A stretch of DNA of 64,000 nucleotides from JAVVHH01 sp963848035. GTDB lineage: Bacteria > Pseudomonadota > Alphaproteobacteria > Acetobacterales > Acetobacteraceae. The position numbers were made by a program, and so were the translations under genes. Below are positions 1 to 9,152 of this stretch, one piece after another (position 1 is the stretch's first letter; every line of letters begins with the position of its first letter). The stretch spans positions 1,488,001-1,552,000 of the forward strand of contig CAWKCD010000001.1 of assembly GCA_963848035.1 (NCBI GenBank), read 5' to 3'. The notes below the pieces were generated by a model. That model saw only the letters and a program-made list of their open reading frames with translations, was not told the origin of the DNA and searched no databases.

Positions 1-1
1 C

Positions 2-994
2 ATCGCCGCCGCCAAACGCTGCGCCGTCGTCACCTCGTTCCGTAACACGATTGGTCTTCCCGGCCGCCTCAGCACGCGCCTGCAGCCCAACCACCCCGCC
101 GACGACCTCCGCGGCATCGCCGCCGCGGCGATCGACGGCCTACTATATGGCACCGGCGACGCCGTCATCGGCGTCAATCCGGTCACCGACAATGTCGGCA
201 ACTGCATCCGCATCACCGAGATGCTCGACACGTTGCGCCGACGCCACGACATCCCCACCCAATCCTGTGTGCTCACTCATGTCACCAACGCAATCGAGAT
301 GATGCGTCTCGGCGCCCCGGTCGATCTCGTGTTCCAATCCGTCGCCGGCACCCAGGCCGCCAACGCGGGCTTCGGCATCAACCTTGCCATGCTCCAGGAT
401 GCCCGCGCCGCCGCGCTGGAACTCCGCCGCGGGACGGTCGGCGACAACGTCATGTATTTCGAGACCGGCCAGGGCGCCGCGCTGTCCGCCGACGCGCATG
501 AAGGCGTCGACCAGCAGACCGTCGAAGCCCGCGCCTACGCCGTCGCCCGCTCGCTGAAGCCGCTGCTGGTCAATACCGTGGTCGGCTTCATCGGCCCCGA
601 ATATCTATTCGATGGCAAACAGATCATCCGCGCCGGGCTGGAAGATCATTTCTGCGGCAAGCTGCTCGGCCTGCCGATGGGTTGCGACGTCTGCTACACC
701 AACCACGCCGAAGCCGACCAGGACGACATGGACGACCTGATGACGCTGCTCACCGTCGCCGGCGTCACCTTCCTGATCGCCGTGCCCGGCGCCGACGACG
801 TCATGCTGAACTATCAGAGCGCCTCGTTCCACGACATGCTCTATCTCCGCTCGCTGCTCGGCGTCCGTGCCGCCCCGGAATTCGAGGCCTGGCTCGACCG
901 CATGGAGATGAAGGACCGCGCCGACCGCATCCGGCCGCAACTCGCCGCGCCCCGCCTGCTGATGCTCGCGGACCCCGATCCGTTCGGTGGCTGA
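2..994 (+). CDS. eutB: Ethanolamine ammonia-lyase large subunit, 5' end outside window
   Basis: Catalytic large subunit of adenosylcobalamin-dependent ethanolamine ammonia-lyase, which splits ethanolamine into acetaldehyde and ammonia. The reading frame is open from base 2, so the start and roughly the first quarter of the protein lie upstream of the window; about 330 residues are visible. EutB signatures seen are the VTNAIEMMRLGAPVDLVFQS stretch, GTQAANAGFG, and GLPMGCDVCYTNHAEADQDD near the C-terminus. It overlaps eutC by 8 bp, so the two are translationally coupled. No other eut genes (shell proteins, reactivase eutA) are visible on the downstream side, which suggests the simple shell-less form of the pathway, but the upstream side is unseen. 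Confidence 0.95.
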   Translation: MAAAKRCAVVTSFRNTIGLPGRLSTRLQPNHPADDLRGIAAAAIDGLLYGTGDAVIGVNPVTDNVGNCIRITEMLDTLRRRHDIPTQSCVLTHVTNAIEMMRLGAPVDLVFQSVAGTQAANAGFGINLAMLQDARAAALELRRGTVGDNVMYFETGQGAALSADAHEGVDQQTVEARAYAVARSLKPLLVNTVVGFIGPEYLFDGKQIIRAGLEDHFCGKLLGLPMGCDVCYTNHAEADQDDMDDLMTLLTVAGVTFLIAVPGADDVMLNYQSASFHDMLYLRSLLGVRAAPEFEAWLDRMEMKDRADRIRPQLAAPRLLMLADPDPFGG

Positions 995-1709
995 GCCTCC
1001 TGACATCTGGTCCCGCCTGCGCGCCGCGACGCCGGCCCGTATCGGCCTCGGCCGCACCGGCGACGCGCTCCGCGTCACCGACCTGCTCGATTTCCAGATG
1101 GCCCATGCGCGCGCCCGTGACGCCGTGCACGATCCACTCGACTCCGAGATGCTGGCGGCTGCGCTCCCGCAACCGACGTTGATCGTCCGCAGCGCCGCCC
1201 CGGACCGGGCGACCTATCTGCGCCGCCCCGATCTCGGCCGGATACTCGACCCCGGATGCACGCTGCCGGCGGGATCATGGGATGCGGTTTTCGTGCTGGC
1301 CGACGGCCTCTCGTCGGTCGCCTGCACGCGCCACGGACCACCCTTGTTGCGCGCGTGTTTCGGTCGGCTACCGGGCTGGCGGATCGCGCCGATCGTGGTC
1401 GCGACCCAGGCGCGCGTCGCGCTCGGCGACCGCATCGGCGAAGCGCTCGGCGCCAAGCTCGCGGTCATGCTGATCGGGGAACGGCCGGGCTTAAGCAGCG
1501 CCGACAGTCTCGGCTGCTATCTCACCTACGCCCCACGTGCGGGACGGCGCGACTCCGAACGCAACTGCATCTCCAACATCCACGCCAACGGCCTCTCCTA
1601 TGCCGACGCCGCCGACGCCATCACCTGGCTCATGACCCAGGCCCGCAAACGCGAACTGACCGGCATCGCCCTCAAGGACGACCGCGCTCCCGCTATCGAG
1701 CCTCCCTGA
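987..1709 (+). CDS. eutC: Ethanolamine ammonia-lyase small subunit
   Basis: Small subunit of the B12-dependent lyase; with EutB it forms the active complex and contributes to cobalamin binding. The 240-residue product is near the short end of the family. The typical N-terminal block (ARIGLGRTGDALRVTDLLDF) and the conserved IGERPGLSSADSLGCYLTY and ERNCISNIHANGLSY segments are present. The start is GTG at 987, inside the end of eutB, consistent with translational coupling. The last 17 bases overlap the end of the convergent dehydratase gene. Confidence 0.94.
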   Translation: MAEPPDIWSRLRAATPARIGLGRTGDALRVTDLLDFQMAHARARDAVHDPLDSEMLAAALPQPTLIVRSAAPDRATYLRRPDLGRILDPGCTLPAGSWDAVFVLADGLSSVACTRHGPPLLRACFGRLPGWRIAPIVVATQARVALGDRIGEALGAKLAVMLIGERPGLSSADSLGCYLTYAPRAGRRDSERNCISNIHANGLSYADAADAITWLMTQARKRELTGIALKDDRAPAIEPP

Positions 1710-2892
1710 CGATCGCGTCCGCCGCTCGTTTCACCTCCGGCCGCAGCGCCGTTCCCAAACCCGGCGCCATCGGCGCCTGGACGATCCCGCGCTCCACCAC
1801 CGGCAGCTCCGTCACCAGTTCCTGGTACCAGGTCGACAGATACGCCCGCACCACCTCCTGGAAGATCGCCGCCGGCGCATGCAGCGCCAGATGCAGCCCG
1901 GCCATCAGCGTCACCGGCCCGGTGCAGTCATGCGGCGCCAGCGGCTTGGCATAAGCCTCCGCCAGCGCCGCGATCTTGCGTCCCTCGGTCAGCCCGCCGC
2001 ACCACGCCAGGTCCAGCATGACCACGTCGATCGCATCCGCCGCCAGCAGGTCGCGGAAGGCCACCACGCCCGCGAGCGTCTCGCTGCCGCAGATCGGCGT
2101 GCGCGTCTGCCGCCGCAGGTCCGCCAACGCCCGCGCGTCGTCCATCTTGGCGATCGGGTCCTCCGCCCAGAACACGCCGACATCCTCCAGCGCCCGGCAG
2201 ATGCGGATCGCCGAATGCGTGTTCCACAAGCTGTGGAGCTCCGCCATGATCTCGATCTGTGTCCCCACCGCCCGACGCACCTTGAGGAACGGCTCGAGAC
2301 CCGCCTTCAAATCCTCCAGCGTAATGAGCTGCCCGCCGCTCGCTTCCGCATACGGATCGAACGGCCAGATCTTCATCGCCGAATACCCCTCGGCCACCAA
2401 GCTCTCCGCCAACGCCCCGGCATCGCGCGTGAACGCCACCTGATCGTCGTACGGCCCCTGCGCCGCATCCGCCGACCCGATCGCGCGGCGCGCCACACCG
2501 GCCGTATTGTAGGAATATCCGGCACACGTGTTGTAGGCGCGGATCGTCGTCCGCGACGCACCGCCGAGTGCCTCGTGGATCGGGATCCCCGCGCGCTTTC
2601 CCGCCAGATCCCACAGCGCGATGTCGACCGCGCTGGCCGCCCGGATCTCGGCGCTCGCGCTGTGGAAGCCGAGATACGGCGTCAGCAGATGGCGCGAGAT
2701 CGCCTCGATCCGCCTGGCATCCCGCCCCAGCAGATGCGGCGCAACCTGGTCGTGGATCACCGCCTCGATTGCCGGCGCACCCCGAAAGCTCTCCCCCAGG
2801 CCGACCAGCCCGTCATCCGTCTCCAGCTCGACCCAGATCAGGTTTGCCCGCGACGCCAGCCGGATCGTCCGGACCCCGGTGATCTTGGACAT
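1693..2892 (-). CDS. Mandelate racemase/muconate lactonizing family dehydratase
   Basis: Enolase-superfamily enzyme of 399 residues, probably a sugar-acid dehydratase. The N-terminal capping domain (about residues 1-130) is followed by a TIM barrel carrying the metal ligands in the expected order: Glu in EIMAELHSLWN, Glu in FWAEDPI and Glu in CGSETLAG. A catalytic-type His lies in PHDCTGPV. It is the last gene of a three-gene operon: its ATG shares one base with the stop of the upstream dehydrogenase. With idonate and gluconate dehydrogenase-like neighbours it likely acts on a hexonate or related acid sugar, but the substrate cannot be read from sequence. It could equally be annotated as a galactonate dehydratase-family protein. 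Confidence 0.85.
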   Translation of the reverse strand: MSKITGVRTIRLASRANLIWVELETDDGLVGLGESFRGAPAIEAVIHDQVAPHLLGRDARRIEAISRHLLTPYLGFHSASAEIRAASAVDIALWDLAGKRAGIPIHEALGGASRTTIRAYNTCAGYSYNTAGVARRAIGSADAAQGPYDDQVAFTRDAGALAESLVAEGYSAMKIWPFDPYAEASGGQLITLEDLKAGLEPFLKVRRAVGTQIEIMAELHSLWNTHSAIRICRALEDVGVFWAEDPIAKMDDARALADLRRQTRTPICGSETLAGVVAFRDLLAADAIDVVMLDLAWCGGLTEGRKIAALAEAYAKPLAPHDCTGPVTLMAGLHLALHAPAAIFQEVVRAYLSTWYQELVTELPVVERGIVQAPMAPGLGTALRPEVKRAADAIVREAR

Positions 2893-3920
2893 CAGAGCGC
2901 CAACTGCACCTTCATCGCCCGCGAACGATCGCCCGCCAACTCGAACGCCCGCACCGCTTCGTCGAGTGGCACCACCTCGGTCAGCAATGCCCGCACATCG
3001 ATCGCGCCCGAGCCCAGGAACTGCACCGCCCAGTCGAACTCGCGATCGAACCGGAACGTCCCGCGCAGGCAGATCTCCTTGGCCACGATCGTATTGATCG
3101 GCACAGTCATCTCGCCGCCCAGCCCGACCTGGACGATCACCGCGCCGGGCCGCGCGACCGCGACTGCGGAGGCCAGCGCCGCGCCACTGCCGGACGCCTC
3201 GAACACCACGTCGAAATACCCTTTATTGGCACCGAAACGGTCCAGCGCGCCCTGCTCCCGCACGTTGATCGCCGCGTCCGCCCCGATCTGCCGCGCGATC
3301 GCAAGCGGCGCGTCCGCAAGATCCGTTGCCACCACCTCCCGCGCGCCGGCATGCCGCGCCACCAGGATCGCCAGCGCCCCGATCGGCCCGGTGCCGGTCA
3401 CCAGCACCCGCCGCCCCATCAGCTCCCCCGCTTGGTTCGCCGCATGCAGGCACACCGACAGCGGCTCCGCGAACGCCGCCAACTCGAGGCTCAGCCCGGC
3501 CGCGATCGGCACCGCCTGCATCTCCGTGCACACCAGCCGCTCGCGGAACCCGCCCTGCACATGCGGAAACCGCATCGCGCTGCCGAAAAACAGCATGTTC
3601 AGGCAATGCCGCGGCAATCCTTCGAGGCAATACTCGCAGTGTCCGCAGGGCCGGCTCGGATTGACGGCAACGCGATCGCCGGGCCGCACCCGCGTCACCT
3701 CCGGCCCGATCGCAGCCACCACCCCTGCGATCTCATGGCCGGGGATCAGCGGTTCGCGGATACGCACGGTGCCGAACCCGCCATCCTGGTAGTAATGCAA
3801 GTCCGATCCGCAGATCCCGCCGGCGCGGATCCGTACCTCGACATCGTTCGGCCCGAGCGCCGGAACTTCGGCCTCGCCGATACGCAGATCCCGCGCCGAA
3901 TGAATGATCGCAGCTTTCAT
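2892..3920 (-). CDS. Zinc-dependent alcohol dehydrogenase, L-idonate 5-dehydrogenase-like
   Basis: Medium-chain zinc dehydrogenase of 342 residues. The GroES-like domain carries the catalytic Cys in GGICGSDLHYYQ (about residue 38) and His-Glu in GHEIAG, and the structural zinc loop has four cysteines in PCGHCEYC and RHC (about residues 92-106). The Rossmann fold has GTGPIGALAILVA. The gene is sandwiched between an SDR of the gluconate 5-dehydrogenase type and a sugar-acid dehydratase, which is the pairing seen in L-idonate catabolism (idonate to 5-ketogluconate to gluconate), so idnD is the best guess. The chosen ATG at 3920 shares one base with the upstream stop; the longer open frame upstream overlaps the SDR gene and is not credible as coding. 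Confidence 0.85.
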   Translation of the reverse strand: MKAAIIHSARDLRIGEAEVPALGPNDVEVRIRAGGICGSDLHYYQDGGFGTVRIREPLIPGHEIAGVVAAIGPEVTRVRPGDRVAVNPSRPCGHCEYCLEGLPRHCLNMLFFGSAMRFPHVQGGFRERLVCTEMQAVPIAAGLSLELAAFAEPLSVCLHAANQAGELMGRRVLVTGTGPIGALAILVARHAGAREVVATDLADAPLAIARQIGADAAINVREQGALDRFGANKGYFDVVFEASGSGAALASAVAVARPGAVIVQVGLGGEMTVPINTIVAKEICLRGTFRFDREFDWAVQFLGSGAIDVRALLTEVVPLDEAVRAFELAGDRSRAMKVQLAL

Positions 3921-4687
3921 CAGAGCACCACCGACATGCCGCCATCGACGTAGATGATCTGGCCATTGACGTAATTCGACGCCGCCGACGCAAGGAACAC
4001 CGCGGCTCCCACCAGTTCGTCGGGCTTCCCCCAACGTTTCGCTGGCGTCCGCCCCTTCACCCAAGCGTCGAACTTGGGATCGTTCACCAGCGCCTCGTTC
4101 ATGTCCGTCAGCATGTAGCCCGGCCCGATCGCGTTGGCTTGGATGCCGTGCTCGGCCCACTCCGCCGTCATCGCCTGGGTCAGCATCTTGATGCCGCCTT
4201 TAGCCACCGTATACGGCGCCACCGTCGCCCGAGCGAGCTGGCTGGTCAGCGATCCGATGTTGATCACCTTGCCCCGCCCGCGCGGGATCATCCGCCGCGC
4301 CGCCTCGCGCCCGACCATGAACGCGCTGGTCAGGTTGGTCTCTATTACCCGCCGGAAGTCCGCGGTCTCGAGTTCGACCATCTTCTTGCGGAACTGGATA
4401 CCGGCATTGTTGATCAGGATGTCGATCGAGACGCCGGCACGATCGAACCGCTCGAACGCCACGGCGATCGATGCCTCGTCCGTCACGTCGAACGCCGATT
4501 CGTGCACCGTGTAGCCCGCCGCGCGCATCTCGCTTGCGGCGACCGCCAGTCGCGCCGCGTCCACCCCGTTCAGCACCACCTCCGCGCCAGCCGCCGCCAA
4601 CCCCTCCGCCATCGCCCGCCCGAGCCCGCGCGAGGACCCCGTGACCAGCGCCGTGCGGCCCGACAAATCGAACAAGGACGTCGACAT
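3920..4687 (-). CDS. SDR oxidoreductase, gluconate 5-dehydrogenase-like
   Basis: Classical short-chain dehydrogenase of 255 residues, likely interconverting 5-keto-D-gluconate and D-gluconate with NAD(P)H. The cofactor motif TGSSRGLG is at about residues 16-23, followed by NNAGI, the catalytic Ser in NIGSLTSQL and the YTVAKGG Tyr-Lys pair. The C-terminus YVNGQIIYVDGGMSVVL is typical of the Ga5DH group. The start at 4687 is preceded by the AAGGGAGA-type ribosome site. It is the first gene of the operon and is divergent from a TetR-family regulator 106 bp away, which is the probable controller. Confidence 0.85.
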   Translation of the reverse strand: MSTSLFDLSGRTALVTGSSRGLGRAMAEGLAAAGAEVVLNGVDAARLAVAASEMRAAGYTVHESAFDVTDEASIAVAFERFDRAGVSIDILINNAGIQFRKKMVELETADFRRVIETNLTSAFMVGREAARRMIPRGRGKVINIGSLTSQLARATVAPYTVAKGGIKMLTQAMTAEWAEHGIQANAIGPGYMLTDMNEALVNDPKFDAWVKGRTPAKRWGKPDELVGAAVFLASAASNYVNGQIIYVDGGMSVVL

Positions 4688-4793
4688 CGCTATCTCCCTT
4701 TCCGTCACCCTACGCTGGACGCTGCGCGGGCAAAACATCAGTCCGCTCCGATCACGGATGCAGATCGTGCCGGGCTCGCCTACATAACTCGGC

Positions 4794-5423
4794 ATGGACA
4801 GCGTTCCCCCCAAGCCGCGCGGCCGCGGCCGCCTGCCGGACCCGCAGCGGACCGCGCAGACCCGCGAGCTGATCCTCCGCTCAGCGCTCGCGACCTTCCT
4901 CGAACGCGGCTTTGAGCGCACCCGCATGGCCGACGTCGCGGATCGTGCAGGCCTCGCGAAGGGCACGGTCTACGTCCACTTCGCCGACAAGGCGGTCCTG
5001 TTCGAATGCGTGCTGCAGCAGCTCATCACGGTGCCGCTCGCGCGGCTGCAGGCCGCGCCGCCGCCGAACCCGGAAGGTCCCCGCGCTCGGCTCGAGCGTC
5101 TGATGCTGCCGCTGCTGCGAGACTTCGAAAGCTCCGGCCGGGCCAGCGTCGTCCGGCTGATCATCGCCGAGGGTGCCCGCTTCCCCGAACTGGCGGCGAT
5201 CCACCGGCGGGTGGTGATCGAGCCGATGATGCAGATCGTGCGTGACACCGTCGCCGCCGGCGGATCGCCCGCGCTCGGCCCACTCGCGAGATTTCCCCAC
5301 CTCGTCGGCGCACCGGTGATCATGGCGACGGTCTGGAACGGGATCTGGAACGGCGGCGAACCGCTCGACCCGGCCGCCATGTTCATCGCCTTCCTCGACC
5401 TCGCCTTCCCGTCAGACGGCTGA
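4794..5423 (+). CDS. TetR/AcrR family transcriptional regulator
   Basis: The 209-residue protein has an N-terminal helix-turn-helix (about residues 22-66: MADVADRAGLAKGTVYVHF) and an effector-binding C-terminal domain of the TetR_C type. It is divergently transcribed from the sugar-acid operon, and a role in repressing that operon is inferred from position. The 106-bp gap contains only a weak inverted motif (CACG-N9-CGTG around 4754-4770), not enough to call an operator. Its 3' end overlaps the convergent S9 peptidase gene by 12 bp. Confidence 0.9.
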   Translation: MDSVPPKPRGRGRLPDPQRTAQTRELILRSALATFLERGFERTRMADVADRAGLAKGTVYVHFADKAVLFECVLQQLITVPLARLQAAPPPNPEGPRARLERLMLPLLRDFESSGRASVVRLIIAEGARFPELAAIHRRVVIEPMMQIVRDTVAAGGSPALGPLARFPHLVGAPVIMATVWNGIWNGGEPLDPAAMFIAFLDLAFPSDG

Positions 5424-7469
5424 CGGCTCGCCCGCGTCCCACCCGATCGCGCGGCGCAGGAACGCAAATCCGAGCGCCACGAACCCGGCCACCTCGGCAT
5501 TGTCCTTGCCGTAGCCGTGCCCGCCCGCCGCCGGCTCATAGAACTGAGCGTCGTAGCCGAGCGCCTGCAGCTTGGCCGCCATCTTGCGCGCGTGGCCCGG
5601 ATGCACCCGGTCGTCGCGCCGGGTCGTCGCCAGCAGGATCGGCGGATACGGCCGCCCCGGCTCCGCCGCGTGATACGCCGACATCGGGCCCATGAACGAC
5701 CAGTCCGGCCCGTCCGGATCGCCGTATTCCGCGATCCAGCTCGCGCCCGCCAGCAGCTTGCTGTAGCGCCGCATGTCGATCAGCGGAATCGTGCAGAACA
5801 GCGCGCCGAACCGCTCCGGATACCGCGTCAGCATGTTGGCGATCAGCAGCCCGCCATTGGAACCGCCCTCCGCCGCGATCCGCCCCGGCCGGGTCACCCC
5901 GCGCCGGACCAGGTCCGCAGCCACCGCGGCGAAGTCGTCATGGCTGAGCCGCTTGCCTTCGCGCCGCCCCGCCTCGTGCCAGCGCGTGCCGAACTCCCGC
6001 CCGCCGCGGATGTTGGCGACAACGCTGGTGCCGCCCCGCTCGAGCCACAGCTTGCCCATTCCCAGCGAATAGCTCGGCAGCCGCGAGATCCCGAACCCGC
6101 CATAGCCGCCCAGATGCACCGGCGCGTCGCCTGTCTCCGCCGCCGGCCCGGTCTGCACATACGGGATCCGCTCCCCGTCCGACGACACCGCCTCGTGCCG
6201 CGTCACCACCAGCCCGGCCGCATCGAACCCCGGCGGCAACTGCTTCAGCACCACCGGCGCCGACAAGCCCGGCTGCAGCAGCAACAGCGACGGCGGCGTC
6301 ACCGGATCCTGCGCGCTCGCCAACATCGAGCCGTCGCCCTCCTGATACTCCGTGTCCAGCGGCCACACCGAAACCGTGCCCAACCCCGGCAGCCCGGCCA
6401 GCGGCACCGGCGTCCAATCCGGCGCTTCGTGCACGAAGTATTCCGGACGCAACTCGTCCAGCACGCTGACCACCAGCCGCCCCGCCGACCAGAAGAACCC
6501 CTGCAGCGCCCGCCGCGGCCCGGGCTCGAACACCACCCGGAAATCCCGCTCCCCCGCCAGGAATGCACCGAGCCCAATCACCGCCACCATGTCCGGCGCC
6601 AGCGTCTTGCCGCCCACCGTCCATGCCGTGCGCGGCCGCACCGCGACCCACTCCTTCTCCCACAGGATCCCGGCATCGGTCGGCAGATCCAGCTTCTGCA
6701 CCGGTCCGGTCCGGTCTCCGATCCACAGATTGGTGTCGAAGAACCCCGGCTTGTCGGCATAGATGATCCGGTCGCCCATCCGGTCGTACACCGCCCAGGC
6801 GTTCATGTTCGCCTCGTCGGTCTCGAACAGCACCGGCGCCGTCGCCCAATCCTCGCCCCGCCGCCACAGCCGCACCGTCCGCGGGTAGCCCGACCGCGTC
6901 ACGCCCCCCAGCGACGACGACACCAGCAGCGTCTCGCCGTCCAGCCAGCCCGCGCCACCCTTCGCTTCCGGCAATGCGAACCCGCCGCCCACGAACGCCC
7001 GCGACTCCAGATCGAACTCGCGCACTACCCCCGCATCCGCGCCCCCGCGCGACAGCCGCAGCAGCACGAGGCGATGCGCCGGCGGCAACGTCTCGGCGCC
7101 GCCCCACACCCAATCCTCACCCTCCGCCGCGGCCAGCGCGTCGAGATCCAGCAGCACGTCCCAGTCCGGCGTCTCGCTCCGATACGAGTCGAGCGTCGTC
7201 CGACGCCAAAGCCCGCGCGGATGCGGTGCGTCGCGCCAGAAATTGTAGATCAGGCCGCCGCGCCTTGTCGGGAACGGCAAGTTGTCCGGCCGGTCCAGCA
7301 ACGCCCGCAGCGTCTCGCGGTCCGCCTCGTAGCGCGCGTCGCCGAAACGCTGCAGCGTCCGCGTCGTCTGCGCGTCCACCCACGCCGTCGCCCGCTCGCC
7401 CTCGACGTCCTCAAGCCAGAGATATGGGTCGTCGTCCGGGGCGGCCACGGTCGGTCGGAGATCGGTCAT
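5412..7469 (-). CDS. Prolyl oligopeptidase family serine peptidase (S9)
   Basis: The 685-residue alpha/beta-hydrolase peptidase has an N-terminal seven-bladed propeller. The protein begins with the family signature DPYLWLEDVEGERATAWV. The catalytic triad is visible as Ser in EGGSNGGLL (about residue 536), Asp in RRDDRVHPGHA (about 617) and His in AGGHGYG (about 650). No signal peptide is seen, so it is probably cytoplasmic. The ATG at 7469 is chosen because homology starts immediately; the frame is open about 400 bases further upstream but that part covers the divergent aldo/keto reductase. Confidence 0.93.
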   Translation of the reverse strand: MTDLRPTVAAPDDDPYLWLEDVEGERATAWVDAQTTRTLQRFGDARYEADRETLRALLDRPDNLPFPTRRGGLIYNFWRDAPHPRGLWRRTTLDSYRSETPDWDVLLDLDALAAAEGEDWVWGGAETLPPAHRLVLLRLSRGGADAGVVREFDLESRAFVGGGFALPEAKGGAGWLDGETLLVSSSLGGVTRSGYPRTVRLWRRGEDWATAPVLFETDEANMNAWAVYDRMGDRIIYADKPGFFDTNLWIGDRTGPVQKLDLPTDAGILWEKEWVAVRPRTAWTVGGKTLAPDMVAVIGLGAFLAGERDFRVVFEPGPRRALQGFFWSAGRLVVSVLDELRPEYFVHEAPDWTPVPLAGLPGLGTVSVWPLDTEYQEGDGSMLASAQDPVTPPSLLLLQPGLSAPVVLKQLPPGFDAAGLVVTRHEAVSSDGERIPYVQTGPAAETGDAPVHLGGYGGFGISRLPSYSLGMGKLWLERGGTSVVANIRGGREFGTRWHEAGRREGKRLSHDDFAAVAADLVRRGVTRPGRIAAEGGSNGGLLIANMLTRYPERFGALFCTIPLIDMRRYSKLLAGASWIAEYGDPDGPDWSFMGPMSAYHAAEPGRPYPPILLATTRRDDRVHPGHARKMAAKLQALGYDAQFYEPAAGGHGYGKDNAEVAGFVALGFAFLRRAIGWDAGEPSAV

Positions 7470-7517
7470 CTCTTCTATATGCTCCAACCCGATCACCCGC
7501 CCAAGGAGCCCCCCGGC

Positions 7518-8534
7518 ATGGAATATCGCAACCTCGGCCGCAGCGGCCTGCGCGTCTCGCCGCTCTGCCTCGGCACCATGAATTTCGGCGGCCCCACCGA
7601 CGAAGCGGCCGCCGGGCAAATCATCGGCCGCGCCCGAGAGGCCGGCGTCAACTTCATCGACACCGCCGACGCGTATACTGGCGGCCGCTCCGAGGAGATC
7701 GTCGGCCGGGCCATCGCCGCCGACCGCGACGCCTGGATCCTGGCCACGAAGGTCGCCAATCCCGGCGCGTCGGACCCCAACGGCGCCGGCACGTCCCGCC
7801 AGTGGATCATGCGCGCCGTCGACGCCAGCCTGAAGCGGCTCGGCACCGGCCATATCGACTTGTATTACCTCCACAAGGAGGATCACGCGACGCCGCTCGA
7901 CGAGACCGTCCGCGCCATGGGCGACCTCATGCGTCAGGGCAAGATCCGCTATTTCGGCGTCTCAAACTACCGCGCCTGGCGCGTCGCCGAGATTTGCAAG
8001 CTCTGCGACGCGATGGACATCGCCCGCCCGATCGCGAGCCAGCCCTACTACCACGCGCTGAACCGCACCCCCGAACTCGAGCAGCTGCCCGCCTGCGGCT
8101 TCTACGGTCTGGGCGTCGTCAGCTATTCACCGCTCGGGCGCGGCATCCTCACCGGCAAATACGACCCCGATGCGCCGGCCCCCGCCGACACCCGCGCGGC
8201 CCGGCAGGACAAGCGCATGATGCAGACCGAGTGGCACCCGCATTCGCTCCGCCTCGCCCGCGAGATCGCCGAGCACGCCGCGCAATCCGGCTTGAGCCCA
8301 GTGGCGTTCGCGGTGCGTTGGGTGCTGAACAACCGCTTCGTCACCGGCGTGATTGGCGGCCCGCGGACCGAGGCGCAGTGGGAGGGCTACCTCGGCGCGC
8401 TCGACGCGTCATTCTCGGTCGAAGACGAAGCGTTCATCGACGCCCGCGTTTCGCCTGGCCATCACGCGGTGCCGGGCTATAGCGACCCGGCCTACCCGAT
8501 CGAGGGCCGGCCGACGCGAACCGATCCGGCATAG
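7518..8534 (+). CDS. Aldo/keto reductase
   Basis: NADPH-dependent TIM-barrel oxidoreductase of 338 residues. The catalytic tetrad of the superfamily is visible: Asp and Tyr in FIDTADAYTGG (about residues 44-54), Lys in ILATKVANP (about 77) and His in LYYLHKED (about 118). The C-terminal NADP-binding region includes TGVIGGPRTEAQWEGYLGAL. An AAGGAG ribosome site lies 10 bases before the ATG. The physiological substrate is unknown. It is divergent from the S9 peptidase, with 48 bp between starts. Confidence 0.92.
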   Translation: MEYRNLGRSGLRVSPLCLGTMNFGGPTDEAAAGQIIGRAREAGVNFIDTADAYTGGRSEEIVGRAIAADRDAWILATKVANPGASDPNGAGTSRQWIMRAVDASLKRLGTGHIDLYYLHKEDHATPLDETVRAMGDLMRQGKIRYFGVSNYRAWRVAEICKLCDAMDIARPIASQPYYHALNRTPELEQLPACGFYGLGVVSYSPLGRGILTGKYDPDAPAPADTRAARQDKRMMQTEWHPHSLRLAREIAEHAAQSGLSPVAFAVRWVLNNRFVTGVIGGPRTEAQWEGYLGALDASFSVEDEAFIDARVSPGHHAVPGYSDPAYPIEGRPTRTDPA

Positions 8535-8654
8535 TATGCCGCCCGGCAGCAATTGCCGCCCCGGCCCCTTCTTCTCTGCCGCGGCCGCGATCGATTCGGG
8601 GTGGCGCTATCCTTGCATTGAACCTCCTGCACAATCCCGTGCGGGAGAACTTGC

Positions 8655-9152
8655 ATGTATGCGAGCTTAATCGGCGCTGGCGCTTCCCAGCTCTACGATC
8701 TGTTTAAGAGCCAGACGCAGTCCAGCAGCACGACGCCCAACTCGACCACGTCCGCCGCCTCGACCTCAGGAACCGGCTCAACCTCGTCCTTCGGGACCGA
8801 CTTGAACAAGCTGCTGCTGGATATCCAGTCCAGTGGCAGCGCCACTTCCAGCACCGCCACCGCCACCGCGTCCGGAACCGCCAGCACGGATCCGACATCG
8901 ACCGTTGCGACCGACCTGCAGAATGTCTTCAGCGATCTGCAGAAAGTCGGCGCCGGCCAAGGGCACCATCACCACCACCACAAAGACGCAGACGCTGGGT
9001 CGTCACCATCCTCGTCGACGGCCTCGACCGGCACATCGCCAGCGTCTTCGCCGTCCAACCCCTTCCAGAACCTCGCGTCGTCACTGCTGGCCTATGCGAA
9101 CACCCAGGGGCTGACCTCGAGCCAAAGCTCGTCGACCTCCCTGACCGCTTGA
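8655..9152 (+). CDS. Ser/Thr-rich protein with internal six-histidine run, unknown function
   Basis: The 165-residue low-complexity protein is dominated by Ser, Thr, Ala and Gly. Two short hydrophobic amphipathic patches stand out (DLNKLLLDIQSS and ATDLQNVFSDLQKVG), followed at residues 104-109 by a natural HHHHHH run and a second Ser/Thr tract ending in LASSLLAYANTQ. There is no recognisable signal peptide or membrane helix. A GGGAGA-like ribosome site precedes the ATG. Base composition is less extreme than the neighbours because of the Ser/Thr content. The function is not recognised; metal binding by the His run is only a possibility. Confidence 0.65.
   Translation: MYASLIGAGASQLYDLFKSQTQSSSTTPNSTTSAASTSGTGSTSSFGTDLNKLLLDIQSSGSATSSTATATASGTASTDPTSTVATDLQNVFSDLQKVGAGQGHHHHHHKDADAGSSPSSSTASTGTSPASSPSNPFQNLASSLLAYANTQGLTSSQSSSTSLTA

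Noticed and set aside
1879..3792. Long Arg/Pro-rich open frame on the plus strand
   Set aside because: Shadow of the dehydratase and dehydrogenase genes on the other strand; no recognisable domains.
4754..4770. TetR operator in the idnO-tetR gap
   Set aside because: The inverted arms are only 4 bp (CACG/CGTG) with no wider symmetry; not better than chance.
4688..5300. Upstream extensions of the SDR gene past 4687
   Set aside because: Conserved sequence starts at MSTSLFDLSGRTALVTG and the extension runs through the divergent TetR gene.
5517..8534. A 1005-residue protein spanning the peptidase and aldo/keto reductase region
   Set aside because: Its first two thirds are the antisense of the S9 peptidase, with Arg/Pro-rich nonsense composition; only the aldo/keto reductase part is real, starting at 7518.
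8964..8981. Six-His run as evidence of vector or tagged construct
   Set aside because: It is internal, in a natural Ser/Thr-rich protein with local codon choice and chromosomal neighbours; no vector sequence is seen.
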